Shown here in pieces: positions 37,883 through 47,600 of a DNA stretch of 52,351 nt (its first letter is position 1; each line of letters begins with the position of its first letter). This DNA is from Chloroflexota bacterium (GTDB lineage Bacteria > Chloroflexota > Anaerolineae > Promineifilales > Promineifilaceae), in assembly GCA_024277135.1 (NCBI GenBank), contig JAJRVV010000011.1:1-52351 (forward strand), written 5' to 3'. The notes below the pieces were generated by a model, which did not search any database, was not told where the DNA came from, and saw nothing but the letters and a program-made list of their open reading frames with translations. The position numbers and the translations under genes were made by a program.

Positions 37883-38923
37883 TCAGTAATTTCGCTGGAG
37901 CAGCCTATCGGCCAACTGCTGCAAAGCTGCGGCCGCTTCCCCTTGCGGGCTGGCGGCGGCCAGATGTTCCAGGGCGCTGTCCGAGTAAGCGATGGCTTTT
38001 TGGCGGGCGAAGCGGCGGGCGTCCACTTCATCCAGGATGGCGATGACCTGGGGGACGAACTGCTCATTGTGATCCGTTTGCGCGTAAAGCTGGCGCATTT
38101 CCCAGCTCTGATCCAACCCATACAAAACCGGCAGCGTCTTTTTGCGGGTTAAAATGTCGGAGGCAGCCGATTTGCCGGTGAGCGCCTCGTCCCCCCAGAT
38201 GCCGAGGATGTCATCTTTGACCTGGAAAGCCAGCCCCAGATTACGGCCGAAGGCGGCATAATGAGCGGTGGTTTCATCGTCGGCGCCGGCGATCAAGGCG
38301 CCTAATTCGGCACAGAGGGCGATGAGGACGGCCGTTTTCCCCGTGATCATCCGGATGTAATCAGCCACGCTGACTTTGGCCCGTTTCTCAAAATCCATGT
38401 CGGCAAACTGCCCTTGCGTCAACTGGACACAGGTTTCGTCGAAGCGACGCAGGGAATTGACCACTTTGAGCGGTTCGACGCCGCGCTGGCTCAACCGCGC
38501 CATGGCCAGGTGCGCCAAAGCAAACATGGCGTCGCCGCTGTTGATGGCCTGTTCCATCCCCCAGATTTTCCACAAAGTCAAACGGCCGCGCCGGGTATGG
38601 CTGGCATCTTCAATGTCATCATGAATTAACGAGAAATTATGCAGCAGTTCGATGGCGGCGGCGGCGGGCAACGCTTGCTGCCAATCCCCCCCGGCCGCCT
38701 GACAGGCAATGAGGGTGAGCAACGGCCGTATCCGTTTTCCGGCGTGTACCTGCGCCGGTTGCAGTTTCTCATCCACCCAGCCCATGTGGTAGTGCAACAT
38801 GCCATAAAAGAGGTCGGTCTGGGTCTGGTTGGCGCGCAACACAGAGCGCATCTCCTGCGTTACTGCCGGTAACATCGCCTGGGACAGCGTAGAAAAAACA
38901 TCACTCATTTGTTCATTATTCAT
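37883..38923 (-). CDS. Polyprenyl diphosphate synthase (GGPP/FPP synthase family)
   Basis: A 346-residue trans-prenyltransferase that condenses IPP with allylic diphosphates. The first aspartate-rich motif is in [16 protein letters not shown], the second in [13 protein letters not shown], and the GKxxxxD-like [16 protein letters not shown] follows. The short form DDxxD fits a C15-C20 producer, but chain length is a guess. The ATG overlaps the stop of fni as ATGA, so the two are translationally coupled and share the isoprenoid pathway. ATG at 38908 is an alternative start. Confidence 0.9.
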   Translation of the reverse strand: MNNEQMSDVFSTLSQAMLPAVTQEMRSVLRANQTQTDLFYGMLHYHMGWVDEKLQPAQVHAGKRIRPLLTLIACQAAGGDWQQALPAAAAIELLHNFSLIHDDIEDASHTRRGRLTLWKIWGMEQAINSGDAMFALAHLAMARLSQRGVEPLKVVNSLRRFDETCVQLTQGQFADMDFEKRAKVSVADYIRMITGKTAVLIALCAELGALIAGADDETTAHYAAFGRNLGLAFQVKDDILGIWGDEALTGKSAASDILTRKKTLPVLYGLDQSWEMRQLYAQTDHNEQFVPQVIAILDEVDARRFARQKAIAYSDSALEHLAAASPQGEAAAALQQLADRLLQRNY

Positions 38924-39981
38924 TGTTCATTGCTCATTTTGTAAAGCGGCGTTTCCGCCAGCGCCGACAAATTGCCTGCGCCGCTGCATATCATCGCTAC
39001 CCGCAGCTCATCGGTGACGGCCGCCGCCAGTTCGATGACGCCGGGGATGCCGCCAGCGTCGGCCGCGCGCAAAAAATCACCGGCGATGCCCACCAAATTG
39101 GCCCCCAGCGCCAGGCACTTGGCAACTTCGATGCCGTTGTGAATGCCGCCGCTGGCGAATATGGGCAAACCAGGCGCGGCTTGACGGCAGTATTGTAGGG
39201 AGACGGCCGTGGGAATCCCCCAATCTACAAACGCCCCGGCCACGCGAGCGTGGCGGGCCGACGGGGCGCGATGCATCTCCACCTGGCTCCAGGAAGTGCC
39301 GCCAGCGCCAGCCACATCAATCGCGGCCACGCCGGCCTCTCGCAGTTGCCGCGCCGCTTCCAGCGAAAATCCCCAGCCCACCTCCTTGGCGATGACCGGA
39401 ACCGGCAGGCGGCGGCAGATTTGCGCCACTTTTTTGAGCAGGCCGGAAAAATTGCCATCTCCTTCCGGTTGAACCGCTTCTTGCAAGACGTTGAAATGGA
39501 GGATGAGCGCATCGGCTTTGACCATGTCTACCGCTCGCTGACATTCCGCCAGACCGTAGCCATAATTCAACTGCACCGCGCCCAGGTTGGCAAACAAGGG
39601 GATGCTAGGAGCCACGTCGCGCACCCAATAGGTGTCGGCCAGGGCGTCATTTTCGATGGCCGCCCGCTGCGACCCCAATCCCATGGCCATGCCCACTTCC
39701 TGAGCGGCGGCGGCCAGGGTGCGGTTGATGGCGCGGGCTTCGGCCGTGCCGCCGGTCATGGAGGAGATGAGGAGGGGGGTGCGTAAGGGCTTCTGAAATA
39801 TCTCGGCGGTAGTGTCTACCTGGTCAAGATCGAGTTCGGGCACGGCTTGGTGCATGAAGAAATAATTTTCCAGGCCGGCGCTCAATTGGTTGAAATTAAC
39901 ATTTTCTTCGAGGTTGATGCGGATATGATCCGATTTTCGCTGTTCGTGGTTGTTTTCGCTGTCCGGGTTGGTGGGTGACAT
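38920..39981 (-). CDS. fni: Isopentenyl-diphosphate delta-isomerase, type 2
   Basis: A 353-residue FMN- and NADPH-dependent isomerase that interconverts IPP and DMAPP. It begins [16 protein letters not shown], has the [19 protein letters not shown] motif, [31 protein letters not shown] with the catalytic Gln region, and [12 protein letters not shown], and the barrel ends with [25 protein letters not shown] sits six bases before ATG 39981. It supplies substrate balance for the coupled polyprenyl synthase. Confidence 0.95.
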   Translation of the reverse strand: MSPTNPDSENNHEQRKSDHIRINLEENVNFNQLSAGLENYFFMHQAVPELDLDQVDTTAEIFQKPLRTPLLISSMTGGTAEARAINRTLAAAAQEVGMAMGLGSQRAAIENDALADTYWVRDVAPSIPLFANLGAVQLNYGYGLAECQRAVDMVKADALILHFNVLQEAVQPEGDGNFSGLLKKVAQICRRLPVPVIAKEVGWGFSLEAARQLREAGVAAIDVAGAGGTSWSQVEMHRAPSARHARVAGAFVDWGIPTAVSLQYCRQAAPGLPIFASGGIHNGIEVAKCLALGANLVGIAGDFLRAADAGGIPGVIELAAAVTDELRVAMICSGAGNLSALAETPLYKMSNEQ

Positions 39982-40025
39982 ACATTCTCCAGGTGGTGGA
40001 ATTGCCGGAAAGTAACTGCCAAGCC

Positions 40026-40084
40026 ATCCTCCCGGAGGTTCACGAGTGATTAGTTGTTTACATCAAGCCAACCTCCGGGAGGAT
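40026..40084. repeat. Inverted repeat with 15-bp perfect arms
   Basis: ATCCTCCCGGAGGTT (40026-40040) and AACCTCCGGGAGGAT (40070-40084), each arm itself nearly palindromic. It lies in the 295-bp gap between fni and the SDR gene. A second hairpin (40139-40153 with 40156-40170) follows; nothing else is visible there. Confidence 0.85.
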
Positions 40085-40276
40085 TAGTAGTTACGCCGGA
40101 AAGTATACACGGGCGGGTGATGAATGGCGAGTTTGGCTGCGTAGGGCAATTTTGCAAAATCGCCCTATGCTTGCGCCACCAGCGATTGACGTTTTCCCTG
40201 CGTGATTCGTCCCTAGACATGAGCCACGTTAAAATGAAGGCAGAAATCAAAAGGCAGAAGGCAGAAAGGAGTTGAC

Positions 40277-41218
40277 ATGCGCGTACTAATCACCGGCGCC
40301 GCCGGATTTTTGGGGTCACACTTAAGCGACCGGTTTATCGAAGAGGGGCATACCGTGGTCGGTATGGACAATTTGATCACCGGCAGCATGGAGAACATCG
40401 CCCATTTGATGGGGCATGAGCGGTTCGGTTTTATCCGGCAGGACGTGAGTAATTATATTTATGTGGCGGGGCCGGTGGATGCGGTGCTGCATTTCGCCTC
40501 GCCCGCCAGCCCCAATGATTATCTGGAATATCCCATTCCCACGCTCAAGGTGGGGTCGTTAGGCACGCACAATACGCTGGGGCTGGCGAAGGCGAAGGGG
40601 GCGCGTTATTTGCTGGCCTCCACCTCGGAAGTGTATGGCGATCCCCAGGTGAACCCGCAGCCGGAATCTTATTGGGGGCATGTCAACCCCATTGGCCCGC
40701 GCGGGGTGTATGACGAGGCGAAGCGGTTTGCCGAGGCGATGACGCTGGCTTACCAACGGTATCATGGTCTGGAGACGCGCATCGTGCGCATTTTCAACAC
40801 CTATGGCCCGCGTATGCGTCTGCATGACGGCCGTGTCGTCCCCAACTTCATCTATCAAGCCCTCACCGGCCAACCGCTGACGGTGTACGGCGATGGCAGC
40901 CAGACCCGCTCTTTCCAGTATTATTCTGATTTGGTGGAGGGCATTTACCGGCTGCTGTTTTCGGATGAGAAACTGCCGGTGAACATCGGCAATCCCTCGG
41001 AGATGACGATTTTGCAGTTCGCCCACGCCGTCGTGGAAATTGCCGGCAGCGATTCCGACATCGTGCATGTGCAGCCCAAGGATGAACGCATCACCGACGA
41101 TCCCAAAATGCGCCATCCCGATATTTCTAAGGCGCGGTCTGCTTTGAATTGGGAACCGAAGGTGAATCTGGCGGAAGGGCTGGCGGAAACGGCAGCTTAT
41201 TTCCGCGACCGGGTTTGA
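40277..41218 (+). CDS. SDR-family NAD-dependent epimerase/UDP-glucuronate decarboxylase-like
   Basis: A 313-residue extended SDR. It has the Rossmann motif [11 protein letters not shown] at the N-terminus, the active-site Ser/Thr region [15 protein letters not shown] as the YxxxK catalytic pair (about residues 145-149), and the signature [16 protein letters not shown]. The [14 protein letters not shown] segment and the R-S-F-Q-Y pocket are typical of UDP-xylose synthase (UXS), so UDP-xylose production for surface glycans is the best guess. AAAGGAG precedes ATG. Its stop overlaps the next start (TGATG). Confidence 0.85.
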   Translation: MRVLITGAAGFLGSHLSDRFIEEGHTVVGMDNLITGSMENIAHLMGHERFGFIRQDVSNYIYVAGPVDAVLHFASPASPNDYLEYPIPTLKVGSLGTHNTLGLAKAKGARYLLASTSEVYGDPQVNPQPESYWGHVNPIGPRGVYDEAKRFAEAMTLAYQRYHGLETRIVRIFNTYGPRMRLHDGRVVPNFIYQALTGQPLTVYGDGSQTRSFQYYSDLVEGIYRLLFSDEKLPVNIGNPSEMTILQFAHAVVEIAGSDSDIVHVQPKDERITDDPKMRHPDISKARSALNWEPKVNLAEGLAETAAYFRDRV

Positions 41219-42702
41219 TGAGCGCATTGGCGTCCCCCTCTTTCCGCTTGCGGCCAACCGGCGTCTGGCAGCCGGCGGGCTTTGTGTTGACGGCCGTCCT
41301 GCTGGGCGCGGCGTTGGTCAAACTGCCCTTGTTGGCGGCGGCGGGATGGGTGGCGGGCACGGCCGTGCTGCTGCTCATCTTCATCGAGCCGTTGGCAGGC
41401 GTGGCGCTGACGCTGTTAGCCGGGCCGTTGGGGGCGTGGGAGGCAGTGCAATTTGGCCCGTCGCCGTTGGACAGCGGCCAGATTTTGCTGCTGCTGACGC
41501 TGGCGGCGTGGCTGGCGCGGGGCCTCTCCCGGCGGCGCATTCAGCTGCCGCTGACCGGGCTGATGATCCCGTTGGCTGTTTTTTTGCTGGTGACGGCCGG
41601 CACCGTCGTTAACGCTATTTCCATTCCGGTGGGGCTGCGCGAACTGCTCAAGTGGGTGGAAATGGGGCTGTTAATGTTGGTGGTGATGGATGGGGGGGGC
41701 GGCCGTTGGAATGACGGCCGTAGAAAATATGTCATCCTGGCCATGCTGTTGCTGGCTGGCGTCCTCCAATCAACCTATGCTTTTTGGCAGTTTGCCCTGC
41801 GCGGCAGCGGCCCGGCCCACTTTCAAATCACCGAGCGGCTGTACCGGGCATATGGCACGTTCATGCAGCCCAATCCCCTGGGCGGTTTCATCAACCTGAC
41901 GGCGCTGCTGGCATTGGGGACGCTGTTGGGGTTTGTCGCCGCCTGGTGGCAGGGGGGCAGGGAACGGCGGCGCGATATTCGATCCCTGGCGCTTATTCTG
42001 GCGTTGGCGGGCGTAACCGGGATGGCCGGGCTGGGGCTGCTGGCTTCCTGGAGCCGGGGAGCGTGGCTAGGTTTTGCGGCGGCGCTGCCGGTATTGATCT
42101 TTTTCTGGCCGCGGCGGCGGTGGCATGGGGTGTGGTTGTTGTTGGCTGCGGCCGTCCTCGGTGGCGGGTTGCTGCTGGCGGCGGTGCAGTTCAACTTACT
42201 GTCGCCGACTGTTTTGGATCGGTTGACCGGTTTTCAAGATGATCTGGTGGTTGGCGATGTGCGCGGCGAAGATATTAACGACACCAATTACGCGGTGCTG
42301 GAACGGCTGGCGTTTTGGCAGGCGGCGCTGGGTATGGCCCGCGACCACCTGTGGCTGGGGGTTGGCTTCGGCAATTATGAACCGGCGTATGCCGATTACG
42401 CGCTTCTCAACTGGCCCAACCCATTGGGACACGCCCATAATTTTTATCTGAACATGCTGGCGGAAACGGGCGTGATTGGGCTGGGGGCGTATCTATTGTT
42501 TTGGACGGCCGTGTTCGCTCAGATTATCTGCCTGTTACGGGTGAGCGACTGGCGGAATCGTGGTATACTTCTCGGCTTGTTGGCGGCTTGGACGGCCGTG
42601 TCCGTTCACCATCTGGTTGATAAATTGTACGTCAATAACATTTACATCCATCTGGGCGTGATGTTTGGTTTGCAGCAGTTGGTGGCGCGGAAGTATCAGT
42701 AA
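41218..42702 (+). CDS. O-antigen ligase/polymerase family membrane protein
   Basis: A 494-residue polytopic membrane protein with about 11 hydrophobic segments and a large loop. The family hallmark is NPLGHAHNFYLNMLAETGVI near the C-terminus, together with GVGFGNYEPAY and an S-R-G-A-W-L-G motif mid-protein. It would polymerise or ligate undecaprenyl-linked glycans outside the membrane. ATG 41218 overlaps the SDR stop, so coupling is likely. A run of eight G at 41692-41699 lies in frame within the gene and could slip. Confidence 0.85.
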   Translation: MSALASPSFRLRPTGVWQPAGFVLTAVLLGAALVKLPLLAAAGWVAGTAVLLLIFIEPLAGVALTLLAGPLGAWEAVQFGPSPLDSGQILLLLTLAAWLARGLSRRRIQLPLTGLMIPLAVFLLVTAGTVVNAISIPVGLRELLKWVEMGLLMLVVMDGGGGRWNDGRRKYVILAMLLLAGVLQSTYAFWQFALRGSGPAHFQITERLYRAYGTFMQPNPLGGFINLTALLALGTLLGFVAAWWQGGRERRRDIRSLALILALAGVTGMAGLGLLASWSRGAWLGFAAALPVLIFFWPRRRWHGVWLLLAAAVLGGGLLLAAVQFNLLSPTVLDRLTGFQDDLVVGDVRGEDINDTNYAVLERLAFWQAALGMARDHLWLGVGFGNYEPAYADYALLNWPNPLGHAHNFYLNMLAETGVIGLGAYLLFWTAVFAQIICLLRVSDWRNRGILLGLLAAWTAVSVHHLVDKLYVNNIYIHLGVMFGLQQLVARKYQ

Positions 42703-42707
42703 TCAGT

Positions 42708-42762
42708 GTTCAGTGTTCAGTTTACTGTTTACTGCTTACTGCTTACTGCTTACTGAATACTG
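42708..42762. repeat. Short tandem repeats (CAGTGTT and CTTACTG)
   Basis: A heptad series: two copies of CAGTGTT run into several of (G/C)TTTACTG and CTTACTG. It fills the 86-bp gap before the GtrA gene. Confidence 0.75.
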
Positions 42763-42788
42763 ACCATTGGCATGGAAGTGAAAAACTC

Positions 42789-43343
42789 ATGATGGCAATC
42801 GTTACCGGCGTCGCCAACCGGTTTGGCGTCAACCCCAAAGAAGCGGAACGCTTTTTCAAATTCGCCGTTGTCGGTGTGATGGGTTTTGTGGTTGATTTTG
42901 GTTTTTTTAACCTGCTGCTCGGCCCCTTCACCATCTTGCTGGCGGATGGCGCTAGCTTCCATCGTGCATTGGCCGATTTGGGACTTTCCCCTGACCGCAT
43001 TGTGACCCTGCCGGGCACATTTGCCTCCACCGTTTCCTTCATCATGGCTATCGTCTCCAATTTCTTATGGAACCGGTACTGGACATACCCCGACTCCCGC
43101 TCCCGCTCGCTGCGGCGGCAGTTGGCCCAATTCACGCTGGTCAGCGTGGCCGGTATCGTCATTCGCGTGCCCATCATCACCTTTGCCGCGCCGCCTTTTA
43201 CCCAGTTAGTAGCTGGAATCGCTGGCTTGGCTGATTATTCGGATCGGATCGGCAACAACCTGGCGCTGGTGGTGGCGGTCATTGTGGCCATGTTTTGGAA
43301 TTTCTTTGTCAACCGGTATTGGACGTATAACGACGTCGAGTGA
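42789..43343 (+). CDS. GtrA-family membrane protein
   Basis: A 184-residue protein with four membrane helices of the GtrA type, often involved in flipping or handling polyprenyl-phosphate sugars. The N-terminal motif FFKFAVVGVMGFVVDFGFF and the repeated WNRYWTYPDS / NRYWTYND are diagnostic. Between helices two and three there is a longer loop than usual. It lies between the O-antigen ligase and a GT4 glycosyltransferase, consistent with cell-surface glycan synthesis. Confidence 0.9.
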   Translation: MMAIVTGVANRFGVNPKEAERFFKFAVVGVMGFVVDFGFFNLLLGPFTILLADGASFHRALADLGLSPDRIVTLPGTFASTVSFIMAIVSNFLWNRYWTYPDSRSRSLRRQLAQFTLVSVAGIVIRVPIITFAAPPFTQLVAGIAGLADYSDRIGNNLALVVAVIVAMFWNFFVNRYWTYNDVE

Positions 43344-43355
43344 TCAGGAACCCCG

Positions 43356-44501
43356 ATGACATATCGCATAGGCATTGACGCCACCTCAGCTGTTACTCAA
43401 GGCGGGGGGATTGGCCGGTACACGCGGGAACTGATTCGGGCTTTAGTCGCCCAATCCGCCGACCATGATTTTTGTTTTTTTTCCGCCAAGCCGCCTCATC
43501 ATTTACCGGTTCCCAACCCCATTCCGCAAGCTGAAAATACACGATGGCGTCCCGCGCCGGTGGATGAACGTTGGTTGTACCGGCTGTGGTACCGGTTGCG
43601 GCTGCCGCTGCCGGTGCAAATGGTGACGGGCCGGCTGGATTTGTTTCATTCGCCGGATTTTGTGCTGCCGCCGGCGGCCGGCCGTATGCCCACCTTGCTC
43701 ACCGTTCACGATCTGTCGTTTGTCCATTATCCCGACACCTTTCCGGCTAATTTAGTGGCCTATCTTAACCGGGTTGTGCCCTGGTCGGTGCGGCGGGCCA
43801 CTCACATTCTGGCGGACTCGGGGGCGACGCGGCGGGATTTGATGGACATCTGGCAGGTTCCGTCCTCCAAAATCACGGTGTTGTACAGTGGGGTGAATGA
43901 CGCGTTTCGACCGGTGACAGACGGGAAGATGTTGACGGCCGTGCGCCAGCGATACCAACTGGGCCACGAACCATACCTGCTGAGCGTGGGCACGGTTCAG
44001 CCGCGCAAAAATTATCAGATGCTCATCCGCGCCTTTCGCCCCATTGCCGAAAAATGGCCGCATAATTTGATCATCGCTGGAGGCAAGGGGTGGTTATACC
44101 AGGAGATGATGGCGGAGGCGGCAAAGCAGGGGGTGGACGGCCGGGTACGGTTCATCGGTTTTGTAGATGATGTAGATCTACCCGCCTTGTACTCTGGGGC
44201 CGACCTTTTCTTGTTCCCCAGTATCTACGAGGGATTTGGTCTGCCCTTGTTGGAAGCGATGGGGTGCGGCGTGCCGGTGATTACGGCCAACATATCTTCG
44301 CTGCCGGAAGTGGCTGGAGCAGCGGCCGTTCAGCTTTCGCCCCATAAACAACCAGATTGGTCGGCGGCGATGGCCGACCTTTTGCGGGATGAAGACGGCC
44401 GTACCCGCCTCATTCAAGCTGGCTTCGAGCAGGTGAAAAAATTTAGCTGGCAGCGCGCGGCCATGGAACTGTTGGCAATTTATGACGCCCTTTTATCTTG
44501 A
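43356..44501 (+). CDS. Glycosyltransferase family 4 (GT-B fold)
   Basis: A 381-residue retaining glycosyltransferase. The N-terminal acceptor domain has GGGIGRYTRELIRAL and DLFHSPDFVLPP. The C-terminal donor domain has LSVGTVQPRKNYQMLIRAF and the E-x7-E motif within YEGFGLPLLEAMGCGVPVIT. Donors are normally nucleotide sugars such as GDP-mannose. It starts 12 bp after the GtrA gene and closes the glycan cluster. Confidence 0.92.
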   Translation: MTYRIGIDATSAVTQGGGIGRYTRELIRALVAQSADHDFCFFSAKPPHHLPVPNPIPQAENTRWRPAPVDERWLYRLWYRLRLPLPVQMVTGRLDLFHSPDFVLPPAAGRMPTLLTVHDLSFVHYPDTFPANLVAYLNRVVPWSVRRATHILADSGATRRDLMDIWQVPSSKITVLYSGVNDAFRPVTDGKMLTAVRQRYQLGHEPYLLSVGTVQPRKNYQMLIRAFRPIAEKWPHNLIIAGGKGWLYQEMMAEAAKQGVDGRVRFIGFVDDVDLPALYSGADLFLFPSIYEGFGLPLLEAMGCGVPVITANISSLPEVAGAAAVQLSPHKQPDWSAAMADLLRDEDGRTRLIQAGFEQVKKFSWQRAAMELLAIYDALLS

Positions 44502-44678
44502 TTGGCAACAGCGCGCGAGTCGCCCGCGGCCCTGTTTCGCATGAAACGCGATGCCGCATACGCTGGAGGTTCACGTTTAAATCGTTTTGGGATAAAATAC
44601 CGGCAATTCTAATGAACTGTTTTAACTGCATATAGCGAGTAGGCGCTGAAGGCGAGTTGTTCGCGCCTAGGCAGGTGG

Positions 44679-47600
44679 TTGGCTGTGGCTGATACTGAAA
44701 ATGAAGCCCGCGCATTTCACGCGATTTTACGTTTACGCACGTTGTGTGTTGGCGGTGATTTCAGCCGTTCCACTGTGCCTTCTCCGTTTCGCCAAAACCT
44801 ACTTCCCCATACCAACCATCTTTTTTTTCTAATCGCTGAATCGTTTGCCCAGGCTTTGGAGTGGCTGATGCACGATCAGGAAATTGATTTACTGTTTGTG
44901 GATGTGGAAGATGAGCCGGTGTCGGGCACGGCCGTTTTCATCAACCAGGCCAAAGAAATCCGACCCAACCTGCCCATCATCCTCTTTTCGGCGCAGACAG
45001 ACAACAAAATGCGCCAGTTGATGCGCGGCGGGGCGGATTGGCACTTTGTCAAGGATTCGGCAGAAATGGGCCAACTGGCGCGCAATTTGCAGGAACAGGT
45101 GTTGGTTCCGGTGGATTGGTATGAATTATTCAGCCAATATGACGCCGAATCGGTACGGCCGCGTATCGAACCCAGCCTCAGCCATGACGATTTGACTTCT
45201 CTCAATCGTAATCCAGAAGAACGATACATCATCAAGCGGCTGTTTGCTCGCAGCGAAAGCGTGCAAATTTTCCGCATGGACGAGGGGTTCAGCGGCTCGC
45301 GCATTTACACGGTGAAGCCCAACAACCAGCCCAAACGCATCGTCAAAATCGGCCCAATTGACCAATTGCAGGCGGTGAAACAGAAGCAAATCGAACTGGT
45401 TGAACCCCGCCTGAATCAAGCTGTGGGCCAGATTCAGGGGGAAATTGTGGCGGGGCGGCATTTGGCCGGCGCCAGTTTCATCTTGGGCGGCTCAAACCAG
45501 GATGCGATGACGTTGACCCGGTTTTTGCAGGATGATAACCGGGTGCGCCGGGATTTGATTGACAAAATTATGGCCCGGCTGCGGGATAGCTTGGGCCAAT
45601 TGTATGCCGGCGGCGGCGATATGGAGATGCGGTATTGGGCGCCGTTGTATGCCCAGGTATTGCCGCCGAATTTGACGTTGGCGGATGCCCGGCTGGCGCT
45701 GCCGGATGATCGCAATTCCCAGTTTGTGTTGTCGGCGGAGCAGTTGAGTACGTTGTCGCTGGTTCCGGGCAATCCGACGCTGCTGGCAGTGAACACGGCC
45801 GTGCGCCAGGGCCAGCGTCCAGAGTTGATTTTGCGCGGGTTTGTGGCGGCGGAGGTGGACGCTAAAGAAGGCGTGGTGTACCTCCATGACGAATTGATGA
45901 CCCGGTATCCGGCCTGGCCGATTTTGGAAGGAGCCGGGCATCCGGTGCTGCGTTTCAAAGTCCAGCTTCATCCAGAGGAACGGCCGTTGCTGCAAAATCC
46001 CGTTTTTCGGCGAGGCAAGCGCATTTATGTGCGCGGGACGGTTGTCACCACCCGGGAAAATCTGCTGGCGCAAAACATCCAGGCCATCACCGGGCAATCA
46101 CTCGATTTAGATCGGGAAATTTTTGAAATGGTTTCCGGCAAATTCATTTCGCCGGTAGCCAACATCAACTTCTTGCTGTGGGAAATTGGCCGGGAGGACA
46201 TGATTGCGCCCATGCCGCTCATCTCTCCCGTCATTCACGGCGATCTGAACACTAGCAACATCCTGGTGGGCTTGGATGACGACCTGCCGGTTTGGCTGAT
46301 AGATTTTTCTGACGCCCGGCCCGGCCACATTTATTTCGACTTGGCCAAGCTGGAGGTCGAAGTCCGCACCCACGTCTTTTTTCGGGTTTTCCGGCAGATG
46401 GTGGCGGATGGCGTCTGGTCGGTGCAAGACGCCTTTCGCTTTGCGCTGTTGATGGAGAGTATGCTATTACAAGCCCATCAACTGACTTTCAAAGCATTTC
46501 TCAAGCAATTGGGCCAGAGCCAGCCGGAATGGTACGATGCGCTGTCCACCCAATTCCCCTACTACAGCGAAAATTTGCTTTACTTTTTGTATTCAATTCG
46601 GCGGTTGGCGGCCACGTACAGCCCGGATCGGTTTGAGAATCATTATGCCACGGCCGTCTTCTTTCACAGTATGGCCGCGCTTAAATACCGGGAGCTTGAC
46701 AACCAGCCGTGGCAACCCTGGGCTAAACGGCTGGCGCTTTGCGCTGCCCTGATTGCCGGTAAACATGCGGTGGCGACGGTGACACGGCCGTATCTTGTGG
46801 GCAAAGTGCTGGAAAGTTTGCGCCAACGCAGCGCCTTTGCCCTCATCGCCATTGGCGAAGGCAACCAACGCAAATATCTGCTGCAATGGAACGCCAATTG
46901 GGGCATGTTTAACCTGATCGGCGGCAAAATGGACGACAAAAAAGGGGATCGCAACTCTTTTGCCCGCACCATTCAACGCGAATTAAGCGAGGAATTGGAA
47001 ATTTTCAATGCCCGCGATTACCGCATCATCCATGAATTCCCGCCGCTGATCACCCGCCAATTTTCCCAGCGGCAAATGGTTTTCAAGGAGTATGAGTTCC
47101 GGGTTTACGAAATTGAGTTTCTGCCCCGCCATCCAATGACGCGGGAGGAGTTTGATTGGTTGGCGCAACGGCTGTCTCCGGAGCGAGAAAATGTGTTGGT
47201 GACACGGGCCGAAATCAAGCGGCTGCGCACGATGACCAACCGCCCCATCTCGGAAACGACCCGGATGATTTTGCAGGAGTTGGGCGAAATTGATCGGTTC
47301 CAGGAAAAGGAGTTGTACGCTACGTTGGGCATCAAGGTGGACAGCCGCAAATTAGTTGTCCAGCACGGCCGTGCCCAGCTTACCGGCCGTCTCATCAACC
47401 CGCCCTTTGGCGCGCCGGTGGAAAACATCGTTCTGGAGATTTTGCCGGGGGACGGGTTCACGCCTGAGGTGGAAGCTGCCGGTGTTCGCGTGGAAAAATT
47501 GGCGGTGGGAGAAGCGTATCCCTTGTCTATCTGGCTCCGTCCCGAAGCGGAACAGGCCACCATTGTCATTCGCGCCACTTATTATGACCAACGCGGACAT